Shown: positions 1 through 7,383 of the stretch, one piece after another
Position numbering within the stretch: position 1 is the first letter of the stretch
Layout: each line of letters opens with the position of its first letter
NCBI GenBank assembly: GCA_030613745.1
Contig: JAUWLK010000044.1
Coordinates: 1 to 14,055 of the forward strand
Reading direction: 5' to 3'
Length of the DNA stretch: 14,055 nucleotides
From: Flavobacteriaceae bacterium
GTDB taxonomy: Bacteria > Bacteroidota > Bacteroidia > Flavobacteriales > Flavobacteriaceae
Notes under the pieces: model-generated
What the model saw: only the letters and a program-made list of their open reading frames with translations
Told to the model about the DNA's origin: nothing
Databases searched by the model: none
Translations under genes and position numbers: made by a program

Positions 1-113
1 ATTTTTTGATTGGCAATTACGTTTGATAAAACCTTATCATTTTGTAATATTGCAGCACCTGTATCATCACAAGAAGATTCGATAGCAAGAATGTAAATAG
101 ATTTTTTAAGCAT
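1..113 (-). CDS. tsaD: TsaD, tRNA N6-threonylcarbamoyladenosine transferase subunit (5' end only)
   Basis: Only the first 37 complete codons are in the window; the gene runs off the left edge. The minus-strand translation begins MLKKSIYILAIESSCDDTGA, which is the conserved N-terminus of the TsaD/Gcp (Kae1) family. The ESSCDDT block sits at residues 11-17, the start of the ASKHA-type nucleotide-binding fold. TsaD transfers the threonylcarbamoyl group from threonylcarbamoyl-AMP to A37 of ANN-decoding tRNAs, together with TsaB and TsaE, in the cytoplasm. The ATG at 113-111 is the natural start because the family motif follows about ten residues later. It diverges from tamB, and I recall this head-to-head arrangement as common in Bacteroidota. 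The family call is secure; nothing can be said about the rest of the gene. Confidence 0.93.
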   Translation of the reverse strand, partial: MLKKSIYILAIESSCDDTGAAILQNDKVLSNVIANQK

Positions 114-218
114 TGTTTAAAGTTAGGCACAAATATTGTACTTTTAGACTTGCAAATTTAGAAATTAATTATTATCAATCGTATTAAAAAAATAAGTATT
201 AGCATTTTATTAATAACC
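114..218. promoter_or_regulatory. Divergent tsaD/tamB intergenic region with weak promoter-like elements
   Basis: This 105-bp AT-rich spacer must carry the promoters for both divergent genes. On the minus strand, AATATTTG (137-130) is one mismatch from the Bacteroidota -7 consensus TAnnTTTG. A TTTG lies upstream at 156-153, but the spacing of 15 is shorter than usual. On the plus strand, TACTTTTA (139-146) is one mismatch from the -7 consensus and has a TTG at 113-115, spacing 23. If that plus-strand element is used, transcription would start near 152-155, leaving little room upstream of the tamB reading frame. These are weak matches in an AT-rich background, so the assignment is tentative. 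No ATG lies in the spacer on the plus strand. Confidence 0.3.
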
Positions 219-3200
219 ATGTTTTTATTGGTTATTATGAGTGTTTTATTGTCTTTTCCAACTGTGCAAACTAGATTGGCAAAATTTGTAACCAATAAGG
301 TTAATGAAAAGTATGATACTGCCATTTTGGTTGAAAAAGTTGATTTGTCATCTTTAAGAAATATTGAATTAAAAAACGTATTAATTCTCGATCATCACCA
401 AGACTCACTTATTTATGTAAGTAAATTATCAACATCTATTTTAAATTATAAAAATATAGTTGATGGTAATTTGAAATTTGGTGATATAGAAATTGAAAAT
501 GGTAAATTTTTGATGAAAACTTATAAAGGTGAAGTTTCTAATAATTTAACTATTTTTTCAAGAAAATTTGATGACGATTCCAAGAAAAAAAATGATAAAC
601 CGTTTCAGTTAATTTCTTCTTCAGTACATTTAAAAAATGTATATTTTAGTTTAATAGATGAAAATAAACAAGATGAGCCGATAGTATATTACGATAATAT
701 AGATGTGTATTTTGATAATTTTGGGATATATGATACAACTGTCACAGCATTTATTCATGATTTAAAAACTACAGAGAATCACAAAATTGACATTGTAAAT
801 TTTAATACTAATTTCAAATATTCCGAAACTAAAATGGAATTTTTAGATTCTGAGTTGAATACTGAAAACTCTAATTTTTCAGCCGATATAGTTTTTAATT
901 ACAATGATGGTGATCTTTCAAATTTTACGGACAAAGTACAAATAGATGCAGATATTAAAAATGCTGATATTGCTTTATTGGATATAAAAAAGTTATATAA
1001 TGAATTTGGAAAAAATGATATTGTCCATTTTAAAACCAAACTAAATGGGACTTTAAATGATTTTGTATTAAAAGATTTTGATTTGACATCAAATAGAAAT
1101 TCTATTTTAAAAGGATCGGTTCATTTGCAAAATATATTACAAAAAGAAAAATTTAAATTGGATGCTGATATAAAAAAAATCACTTCCAGTTATGACCATT
1201 TAAAGAATTTATTACCTAATTTATTGGGTAAAAATATTCCATCTTCTTTTGAAAAAATGGGACGTTTTACAAGTTCAGGTAAGGTATTACTTACGAGTTC
1301 TACTTTGTATTCTAAATTAAAAACGCAGTCTCAGCTTGGCTCAATCAATACAGATATTAAACTTACAAATATTGATAATATTGATAATGCTTTTTATAAG
1401 GGAAAAATTGAATTGATTGAATTTAATTTAGGAAAATTTGTTAATGATAGCCTGATTGGAAACCTTTCAATGGTTGGTGAAGTTGATGGTAAAGGATTTA
1501 AGATTGATAATGTTAATACAAGAGTTAAAGGTGTAATTTCAAAACATCAATACAAAGGATATACTTACACTAATATTGAAATTAATGGCATTTTAAAAGA
1601 CAAACATTTTAATGGAGTACTTGTAGTAAATGACCCGTTTATACAGTTAGTATTTAAAGGATTAGCAGATTTATCAAACAAAGATTACATATTTGATTTT
1701 AATGCAGATATTAAACTTGCTGATTTTCATAAATTAAACTTGTTTACAAGAGATGAGATTTCGATTTTAAAAGGAAAAATTGATATCAATTTAAAAGGTA
1801 GAAACCTTGATAATATTGAGGGAGATATTAGTTTTAAAGAAGCCTCTTACATTAACCAAAATGATGACTATTATTTTAAGGATTTTATTATTTCTTCAAA
1901 AATAACCGATTCAATAAGAGAAGTGAAAATCAATTCAACTGATATTATTAATGGCTCAATTAAAGGAAACTTTAAATTTAATGAATTAAAAAAAGTAGTA
2001 AAAAACTCAATTGGAAGTCTTTTTGTAAATTATCAAGAAGAAAAAGTTAGTAATGGACAATATTTAGATTTTAATTTTAATATTTATAATAAGATTATTG
2101 AAGTTTTTTTTCCGGAAGTAGTTATAGGAGCTAATTCAATTATTCGAGGAGAAATTAATTCTGATGAAAATAAATTAAAACTGTTAGTAAAATCACCTAA
2201 AGTTATTGCATTTGAAAATTCAGTTGAAAATATACGTATGCAGGTTGATAATAAAAACCCGATATATAATACACTTTTAAGTGTAGATAAAATTAACACA
2301 AAATATTATAATATAGCAGATGTCAATATGGTAAATATTACTTTAAATGACACTTTATTTATGCGTACTGATTTTATTGGAGGTAAAGAATTAAAAGAAA
2401 AATATAATTTAAGTTTTTATCATACTATTAATGAAAATAATCAATCTGTTTTTGGTATTAAAAAATCAGAAATAATATTCAAAAATAATTCTTGGAATTT
2501 AAATCCAAATAACAATAATCAAAATAAAATAGTTTTTGATAGATCATATAAAGCTTTTGCCATTGATAATATCAATATGGTTTCAGGAAACCAACATGTT
2601 GATTTAGCGGGTTTATTTCAAGGTGTTGATAATAAAAATATTGATTTGAAATTTGAAAATGTTAACTTACAGGATATAACACCTGCTATTGACAGTATAG
2701 CTCTTAATGGTAAAATAAACGGAACCATTAATTTTAAAAGTGTAAACAGTAAAACATTACCATTTGCTAATATTACCATAAACTATTTTAGTATTAATAA
2801 TGATTATTATGGTGATTTAACTTTTCTTGCCTCTGCTGATGAAACGATTAAAATATATAATTTTGAGGCTGAACTTTTGAATAGTGATTTAAAAAGTTTT
2901 TTCTCAAAAGGTCAAGTTGACTTTAGCCTTAATGAGCCTACAATACTTGCTGAAGCTACTTTTGATAAATTTAGAATAGACGCATTTAGCCCTTTAGGTA
3001 AAGGTGTTTTATCAAAAATTAGAGGGTTTGCTTCAGGTACAGCATTAATTTCTGGTGTGATTAGCAATCCGAATATTGATGGTGAAATATTTTTAAAAGA
3101 AGCAGGAATTGCATTGCCATATTTAAATGTAAATTATAATTTTTTAGGTGAATCTAAAGTGAAATTATATAATCAAACATTTGATTTTCTATCAATTATA

Positions 3201-4616
3201 TTAGAAGATGATGTAATGAAAACCACTGGAACATTGATGGGTACAATTACACATAAAGAATTTAAAAAGTGGGGTTTAGATTTAGAATTATTTACAGATA
3301 ATTTATTGGTATTGAATACAAAAGAAACTGAAGATGCTTTTTATTATGGTACAGGATTAATCTCAGGAAAAACAACATTAAGAGGCTTTACAGATGATTT
3401 AGTTATTGATGTTGAGGGTAAAACAAATCCAGGAACTGAGTTTATTATTCCATTAAGCGACGTAAGTACTGTTGGGCAAACAAAATTAATTCATTTTGAA
3501 AATGATAAAATAGAAAGTGATGAAATAAATAATAAAAATGAAATTGTTTTTGAACAATTAAAGGGATTGACAATTAATTTTAAATTAAATGTAACTAAAG
3601 ATGCTGTAGCACAGATAGTAATAGATAAAATTTCTGGAAGTTTACTAAGAGGAAGTGGAGACGGTGATTTGACTTTAAACATTGATACCAAAGGACGTTT
3701 TGAAATGTATGGTACCTTAGTAATAGATAATGGGGAGTATCAATTCAAAAACATAGTAAATAAAAATTTTATAGTTAAAAGAGGGGGAACTATTAATTGG
3801 AATGGAAACCCTTTTGATGCTGAACTTAATATTGAAGCAGTAAATCATACAAAAGCAAACCCTTCAGTTTTATTAGATGAAATAGCCAGTTCAAGAAAAA
3901 TTGATGTTGATTTAATAACTACAATTACAGGTACTTTATCAAATTCAAATTTGAATTTTGATATATTTATACCCAATGCAAGCTCTTTGGTTTCATCTGA
4001 ATTAGAATTTAAGATAAGAAACGAAGATGATAAATTAACACAATTTATTTCTCTTTTAGCAACAGGTTCATTTATTAAAACAAATCAAGATAAGAATAAC
4101 TTTAACAGTAGCGCTGCTATTACAGGTACTATAGCTCAAAAAGCATCACAATTATTGACCAATATGTTGGTAAGTGAAAATGATAATTTACAAGTTGGAG
4201 TAACTTATGATATTGGGTCAAAAGAAGATATTACAAATGTTATTACAGATGATCAGTTAGGTTTAGAAGTGTCAGGTAGGATTGCTGATAGAGTAATCAT
4301 AAATGGAAAAGTTGGAGTTCCTGTTGGGTCAAATACACATTCTAATGTGATAGGTGAAGTTGAAATTATTGTTCCGTTGAATGAAGCAGAAACTTTTCAG
4401 GCAAAAGTGTATAATAGGCAAAATGAAATTCAATATGATGTTTTTGAAGGAGAGGGTTATACGCAAGGAGTTGGAATCTCTTATCGTTTTGATTTTGATA
4501 ATGCAAATGAATTTTTTAATAAAATTGGCTTAAAAAAAACAGAGGAAGAAAAAAAGGCTGCAAAAAAGAAAAAAGACAGTTTGAAAAGAGTAAAAAAAGA
4601 CAGAAATAAAAAATAA
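219..4616 (+). CDS. tamB: TamB-family translocation/assembly module protein (AsmA-like, DUF490)
   Basis: The 1465-residue product belongs to the TamB family of bridge-like envelope proteins, anchored in the inner membrane and reaching across the periplasm. E. coli TamB works with the Omp85 protein TamA in outer-membrane protein assembly and phospholipid transport. A hydrophobic N-terminal anchor (residues 1-14) is followed by the Bacteroidota TamB signature: FPTVQTRLAKFVTNKVNE, then a DHHQDSLIY block and an MKTYKGE block. A very long beta-rich body of alternating short polar and hydrophobic strands follows, typical of the hydrophobic groove fold. The C-terminal DUF490 domain occupies roughly the last 400 residues and ends in GVGISYRFDF, followed by a lysine-rich tail. 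It is somewhat longer than E. coli TamB (about 1260). Coding is uninterrupted. ATG 219 is the first canonical start, but the open frame extends back to 162 and encodes a basic stretch (NRIKK) expected in front of the anchor, so the true start may be upstream and non-canonical. Confidence 0.9.
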   Translation: MFLLVIMSVLLSFPTVQTRLAKFVTNKVNEKYDTAILVEKVDLSSLRNIELKNVLILDHHQDSLIYVSKLSTSILNYKNIVDGNLKFGDIEIENGKFLMKTYKGEVSNNLTIFSRKFDDDSKKKNDKPFQLISSSVHLKNVYFSLIDENKQDEPIVYYDNIDVYFDNFGIYDTTVTAFIHDLKTTENHKIDIVNFNTNFKYSETKMEFLDSELNTENSNFSADIVFNYNDGDLSNFTDKVQIDADIKNADIALLDIKKLYNEFGKNDIVHFKTKLNGTLNDFVLKDFDLTSNRNSILKGSVHLQNILQKEKFKLDADIKKITSSYDHLKNLLPNLLGKNIPSSFEKMGRFTSSGKVLLTSSTLYSKLKTQSQLGSINTDIKLTNIDNIDNAFYKGKIELIEFNLGKFVNDSLIGNLSMVGEVDGKGFKIDNVNTRVKGVISKHQYKGYTYTNIEINGILKDKHFNGVLVVNDPFIQLVFKGLADLSNKDYIFDFNADIKLADFHKLNLFTRDEISILKGKIDINLKGRNLDNIEGDISFKEASYINQNDDYYFKDFIISSKITDSIREVKINSTDIINGSIKGNFKFNELKKVVKNSIGSLFVNYQEEKVSNGQYLDFNFNIYNKIIEVFFPEVVIGANSIIRGEINSDENKLKLLVKSPKVIAFENSVENIRMQVDNKNPIYNTLLSVDKINTKYYNIADVNMVNITLNDTLFMRTDFIGGKELKEKYNLSFYHTINENNQSVFGIKKSEIIFKNNSWNLNPNNNNQNKIVFDRSYKAFAIDNINMVSGNQHVDLAGLFQGVDNKNIDLKFENVNLQDITPAIDSIALNGKINGTINFKSVNSKTLPFANITINYFSINNDYYGDLTFLASADETIKIYNFEAELLNSDLKSFFSKGQVDFSLNEPTILAEATFDKFRIDAFSPLGKGVLSKIRGFASGTALISGVISNPNIDGEIFLKEAGIALPYLNVNYNFLGESKVKLYNQTFDFLSIILEDDVMKTTGTLMGTITHKEFKKWGLDLELFTDNLLVLNTKETEDAFYYGTGLISGKTTLRGFTDDLVIDVEGKTNPGTEFIIPLSDVSTVGQTKLIHFENDKIESDEINNKNEIVFEQLKGLTINFKLNVTKDAVAQIVIDKISGSLLRGSGDGDLTLNIDTKGRFEMYGTLVIDNGEYQFKNIVNKNFIVKRGGTINWNGNPFDAELNIEAVNHTKANPSVLLDEIASSRKIDVDLITTITGTLSNSNLNFDIFIPNASSLVSSELEFKIRNEDDKLTQFISLLATGSFIKTNQDKNNFNSSAAITGTIAQKASQLLTNMLVSENDNLQVGVTYDIGSKEDITNVITDDQLGLEVSGRIADRVIINGKVGVPVGSNTHSNVIGEVEIIVPLNEAETFQAKVYNRQNEIQYDVFEGEGYTQGVGISYRFDFDNANEFFNKIGLKKTEEEKKAAKKKKDSLKRVKKDRNKK

Positions 4617-4627
4617 ATTATTCTTTC

Positions 4628-4652
4628 AAATTTAATCAGACTAAATTTTGTC
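4628..4652 (+). terminator. Possible weak terminator hairpin after tamB
   Basis: AAATTTA (4628-4634) and TAAATTT (4642-4648) form a perfect 7-bp inverted repeat around a 7-nt loop, 11 bp after the tamB stop codon, followed by a short T-rich stretch. The stem has no GC pairs, so it would be weak, and such repeats arise by chance in DNA this AT-rich. Its position right after the gene is the main argument for it. Confidence 0.25.
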
Positions 4653-4660
4653 ATTTATAG

Positions 4661-4671
4661 CTTATAATAAG
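4661..4671. promoter_or_regulatory. 11-bp palindrome upstream of the FHS transporter (possible operator)
   Basis: CTTATAATAAG is a perfect dyad centred on 4666, flanked by a direct repeat of ATTTATAG (4653-4660 and 4674-4681). It lies 34 bp upstream of the presumed promoter of the transporter gene. An operator for the DeoR-family regulator encoded downstream is conceivable. I did not find the same motif upstream of the regulator or of the symporter, and the sequence is AT-only apart from one pair, so chance is a real alternative. Confidence 0.2.
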
Positions 4672-4705
4672 TTATTTATAGATAAAGTATAATATAATTG
4701 TTGTT

Positions 4706-4737
4706 TTTTTATACATTTAAAAAAAACCGCATATTTG
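4706..4737 (+). promoter_or_regulatory. Candidate promoter of the FHS transporter gene
   Basis: CATATTTG (4730-4737) differs at one position from the Bacteroidota -7 element TAnnTTTG. About 20 bp upstream lies a T-run (4704-4710) preceded by TTG, which can stand in for the -33 TTTG. Transcription would begin near 4743-4745, about 18 bp before ATG 4762. This placement argues against the in-frame TTG at 4735 as the start codon, because that TTG would be part of the -7 element. Confidence 0.4.
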
Positions 4738-4761
4738 AATATTAAATTTAAAAGACTTATA

Positions 4762-6078
4762 ATGAAAAAATCATCTACTCTTATACCTCTCCTGATAATT
4801 GGAACTTTGTTCTTTATTTTTGGGTTTGTTACTTGGATCAATGGAGCACTTATTCCTTTTATGAAAACCATCAATGAATTAACAACCACACAAGCATATT
4901 TTGTTGCCACAGCATCCTATATATCTTTTGTAGTGATGGCAATACCATCATCTGCAATATTAAATAAAATAGGATACAGAAAAGGTATGTCATTAGGTCT
5001 GATCATTATGGCAGTAGGCGCTTTGGTATTTATTCCGGCAGCAAATGCTAGAACATATTGGTTGTTTTTATTAGCAATTTTTATTCAAGGTGCAGGAATG
5101 ACCTTGTTGCAAACAGCTGCAAATCCGTATGTAACCATTTTAGGTCCTATGGAGAGTGGAGCAAAGCGAATAGCAATTATGGGAATTGCTAATAAAGTTG
5201 CAGGAATGTTAGGTTCCATTATATTTGGAGCATTATTACTGACGGGTATTGATGAAGTTAATGAAAAGTTGAAAACAGTTTCAGTTGATGAAAAAAATCA
5301 ATTGTTAGATACGATGGCTGATAGTGTTTTCATGCCATATTTAGTAATGGCAATAGTCTTATTTTTATTGGGTATAATGATAAATAAAGCACCTTTACCT
5401 CATGTAGAAGCCGAAACGGAAGATAAGAGTGAGGACAGTGGTGTTACTGCCAAAACAAGCATACTTCAGTTTCCACATCTAATATTAGGTGTAGTAGCCT
5501 TATTCTTTTATGTTGGAGTTGAGGTAATTGCAGCAGATTCAATTATAGCCTACGGATTATCATTGGGGATGCCTGTAGCACAAGCAAAAATGTTTACATC
5601 ATATACATTATTTGCTATGGTTGGAACATATGGCTTGGGTGTATTTTTAATTCCAAAATATCTGAGTCAGACAACTGCCTTAAAACTAAGTGCAATTTTT
5701 GGAATAATAATTAGTTTGTTAATAGTTACTACTGCTGATTTTACTTCTAGTCTTACATCGGTATTATTGGTGGCATCATTAGGGATAGCTAATGCTTTAG
5801 TATGGCCGGCAATTTGGCCATTGGCTTTAGATGGTTTAGGTAAGTTTACTAAAATTGGATCCGCTTTGCTAATAATGGGTATTTCGGGTGGAGCAATAAT
5901 AGCGCCATTATATGGTCAATTAGTCGATAAATTTCAGGAAGGCTATTTGGCCGAAGGTTTGAATAAAACAATCGCTATAGCAACTTCGCACAATCAGGGT
6001 TATTGGATTTTATTACCATCCTATATAATAATTTTCTTTTACGCTTTTAAAGGTCATAAAATTAAATCTTGGAAATAA
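4762..6078 (+). CDS. FHS-family sugar MFS transporter (glucose/galactose/GlcNAc-type permease)
   Basis: The 438-residue protein is a 12-helix major facilitator of the fucose-galactose-glucose:H+ symporter (FHS) family, acting in the inner membrane. Diagnostic segments are FGFVTWINGALIPFMK (residues 20-35, helix 1), IGYRKGM (70-76, the MFS loop 2-3 motif), QTAANPYVTILGP (117-129) and FYVGVEV (249-255). A hydrophilic central loop at about 209-233 separates the two six-helix halves. From memory, E. coli FucP has Asp46 in helix 1 and a Glu before TAANP (Glu135). Here the corresponding residues appear to be Gly and Gln, as in GluP/NagP-like members, so fucose is the less likely substrate. The start is ATG 4762; an in-frame TTG at 4735 would add nine residues but overlaps the likely promoter. 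The DeoR and murQ context suggests GlcNAc or a related hexose. The family is certain, the substrate is not. Confidence 0.88.
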   Translation: MKKSSTLIPLLIIGTLFFIFGFVTWINGALIPFMKTINELTTTQAYFVATASYISFVVMAIPSSAILNKIGYRKGMSLGLIIMAVGALVFIPAANARTYWLFLLAIFIQGAGMTLLQTAANPYVTILGPMESGAKRIAIMGIANKVAGMLGSIIFGALLLTGIDEVNEKLKTVSVDEKNQLLDTMADSVFMPYLVMAIVLFLLGIMINKAPLPHVEAETEDKSEDSGVTAKTSILQFPHLILGVVALFFYVGVEVIAADSIIAYGLSLGMPVAQAKMFTSYTLFAMVGTYGLGVFLIPKYLSQTTALKLSAIFGIIISLLIVTTADFTSSLTSVLLVASLGIANALVWPAIWPLALDGLGKFTKIGSALLIMGISGGAIIAPLYGQLVDKFQEGYLAEGLNKTIAIATSHNQGYWILLPSYIIIFFYAFKGHKIKSWK

Positions 6079-6094
6079 GATACATCTAATATAA

Positions 6095-6126
6095 TTTGCG
6101 AATTTTTGCAGGGTTTTTTATATTTG
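6095..6126 (+). promoter_or_regulatory. Near-consensus Bacteroidota promoter for the DeoR-family gene
   Basis: TTTG (6095-6098) and TATATTTG (6119-6126) are separated by exactly 20 bp, matching the known Bacteroidota sigma-A consensus TTTG-N19-21-TAnnTTTG. Transcription would start around 6132-6134, giving a leader of about ten nucleotides before ATG 6143. This is the best promoter match in the window. It indicates the regulator can be transcribed independently of the transporter gene that ends only 65 bp upstream of its ATG. Confidence 0.65.
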
Positions 6127-6142
6127 ATTAAAATTAACTCAC

Positions 6143-6892
6143 ATGCTAAAAGAAGAACGTCAAAACTATATTTTAGATAAAATTAGAGAGAAGAATAAAG
6201 TTAAATCAAATGAATTAGCTATAGAACTAAACGTTTCCGAGGATACAATACGCAGAGATTTAAATCAGCTTTCTCATAATGGGTTAATTTTAAAAGTGCA
6301 TGGTGGTGCGTTGTCAACACACCAAAAATTGTATCAATATAATGAAAGCACAATTTTTAATAGAGAAAATAAAATTAAATTGGCGAAAAAGGCAATTTCT
6401 TTATTAAAAGACGGACAAGTAATTATAATGAGTGGAGGAACTACTAATTTGGAGTTATCTCGCCTTATTCCACAAAATTTAAAACTAACAGTTTATACAT
6501 ATAGTTTACCTATAGCAATGCAATTAACTGAGCATCCAAGTATTGAAGTATTTATTATTGGAGGAAAGATAAATAAAAAAGCCTTAGTTACTGTAGGAGT
6601 TAATGTTATTAAAATACTGTCTAAAATAAAAGCTGACATCTGTTTTTTAGGCACAAGCGGAATAGATTTAAATGAAGGTATTACTGAAGTTGGCTATGAA
6701 GTTTCCTTTGTAAAAAGGGTTATGATTGCTTCTTCTGATAATGTAGTTTCATTAGTAACTTCTGATAAATTAAATACAACGCAACGCTATCCGATTTGTG
6801 ATTTAAATGAAATTCATAAAATTATTACGGATTTAGATCCGGATGATCCAAAACTTCATCCATATATAAAAAGAGGAGTTGAAGTTTTATAG
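6143..6892 (+). CDS. DeoR/GlpR-family transcriptional regulator
   Basis: At 249 residues this is the standard length for a DeoR-family repressor. The N-terminus carries the winged helix-turn-helix, with the HTH at about residues 20-41 (SNELAIELNVSEDTIRRDL, containing the family hallmark TIRRDL) and the wing LKVHGGAL at 50-57. The C-terminal DeoRC sensor, an isomerase-like fold that binds a phosphorylated sugar, shows SGGTTN (97-102), IIGGK (138-142), GTSGID (170-175) and SDK (207-209). All expected blocks are present, so it should be functional. It lies between two transporter genes, the second of which is joined to murQ. The inferred role is repression of amino-sugar uptake and MurNAc-6-P cleavage, relieved by a sugar phosphate from that pathway. 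The effector and operator cannot be read from the sequence. It has its own promoter. Confidence 0.92.
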   Translation: MLKEERQNYILDKIREKNKVKSNELAIELNVSEDTIRRDLNQLSHNGLILKVHGGALSTHQKLYQYNESTIFNRENKIKLAKKAISLLKDGQVIIMSGGTTNLELSRLIPQNLKLTVYTYSLPIAMQLTEHPSIEVFIIGGKINKKALVTVGVNVIKILSKIKADICFLGTSGIDLNEGITEVGYEVSFVKRVMIASSDNVVSLVTSDKLNTTQRYPICDLNEIHKIITDLDPDDPKLHPYIKRGVEVL

Positions 6893-7226
6893 TTAGATTT
6901 ATTGCTATATATTTTTATTAAATAAGTAAAATTGCAATTTATTGCATTTTTATAATTATCTTTATTCCAGATGATTAATTAGTAAAATCATTGATTTATT
7001 GTTTTTTGGAATTTTTTTATGTTAATATGTGCAGTATTATGCATTTATTTAAAATTTAATTTTATATTAGCATATAGAAAAACAAAAGAATAAAAATGAA
7101 TTTGATGGAGAAATAATATTTTTAATATCTTAAAATAAATGTTCCTAATACAGAACTTGATAATAATTATGTTAGCTTCCTTTAAATTTTTTAAAATAGT
7201 TTGTTTCAATTATTTTATTTGAGTAT

Positions 7227-7270
7227 GTATAGTTTGAAGGAGTAGCTTGAGAAACTACTCCTTGCTATAC
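7227..7270. other. Strong two-part hairpin in the gap upstream of the symporter
   Basis: An outer stem GTATAG (7227-7232) / CTATAC (7265-7270) and an inner 9-bp stem AAGGAGTAG (7237-7245) / CTACTCCTT (7255-7263) fold together. They share an asymmetric internal loop (TTTG against G), and a 9-nt apical loop (7246-7254) closes the inner stem. All 15 pairs are Watson-Crick, and seven of them are G-C, which is striking in this AT-rich gap. No T-run follows, so it does not look like an intrinsic terminator. It lies about 80-120 bp upstream of the predicted symporter promoter, so it would not be in that mRNA's leader. It could be a DNA operator dyad, a small structured RNA, or a relic of a palindromic element. 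Function unknown; no second copy is seen in the window. Confidence 0.5.
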
Positions 7271-7324
7271 TGAATTATAAAATAGGAACTCAAAAAATAT
7301 TCAAAATTAAAATGAGTTTTTATA

Positions 7325-7356
7325 TTTTTTAATACTAAATTCTCATATTATATTTG
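7325..7356 (+). promoter_or_regulatory. Candidate promoter of the symporter-murQ operon
   Basis: TATATTTG (7349-7356) is an exact match to the Bacteroidota -7 consensus. The -33 position holds a T-run (7325-7330) rather than TTTG, at a spacing of about 20. Transcription would start near 7362-7364, leaving a leader of about 20 nt before the TTG start at 7384. The imperfect -33 suggests a promoter of moderate strength, possibly dependent on regulation. Confidence 0.5.
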
Positions 7357-7383
7357 AAAAATAAATGATAAGCAATATATACT

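Larger units (their letters stand above)
6893..7383. other. 491-bp intergenic region between the DeoR gene and the symporter
   Basis: This stretch is extremely AT-rich and contains no credible gene. The longest ATG-started frame I checked (7019-7093) encodes only 24 residues with no recognisable motif. It holds one strong hairpin (7227-7270), a small inverted repeat GTTC/GAAC near 7141-7156, an AT-only inverted repeat pair around 7294-7330, and a consensus -7 element (7349-7356) just before the symporter. It is far longer than any other intergenic gap here (the others run from 5 to about 145 bp). It could be a regulatory region for the symporter-murQ operon or the scar of a lost gene. I see no coding remnant that would identify such a gene. 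Confidence 0.6.

Noticed and set aside
4560..4616. Lysine-rich tail of TamB as a sign of frameshift or read-through
   Set aside because: The stretch follows the conserved DUF490 end (GVGISYRFDF) and charged tails of this type are, as I recall, common in Bacteroidota TamB proteins.
4735..4761. In-frame TTG start that would add nine residues (MNIKFKRLI) to the FHS transporter
   Set aside because: The TTG overlaps a -7-like element (CATATTTG, 4730-4737), and ATG 4762 gives a normal N-terminus (MKKSSTLIPLLIIG) for the family. The extension is not needed.
7019..7093. 24-codon ATG frame in the 491-bp gap
   Set aside because: Too short, no motif, no promoter or start context, and its composition matches the surrounding AT-rich non-coding DNA.
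7288..7330. Inverted repeats AACTCA/TGAGTT and AAAAAATAT/ATATTTTTT before the symporter, resembling a terminator with a T-run
   Set aside because: Stems are weak, nearly all A/T, with loops around 20 nt, and the two pairings compete; no convincing terminator or attenuator can be drawn.
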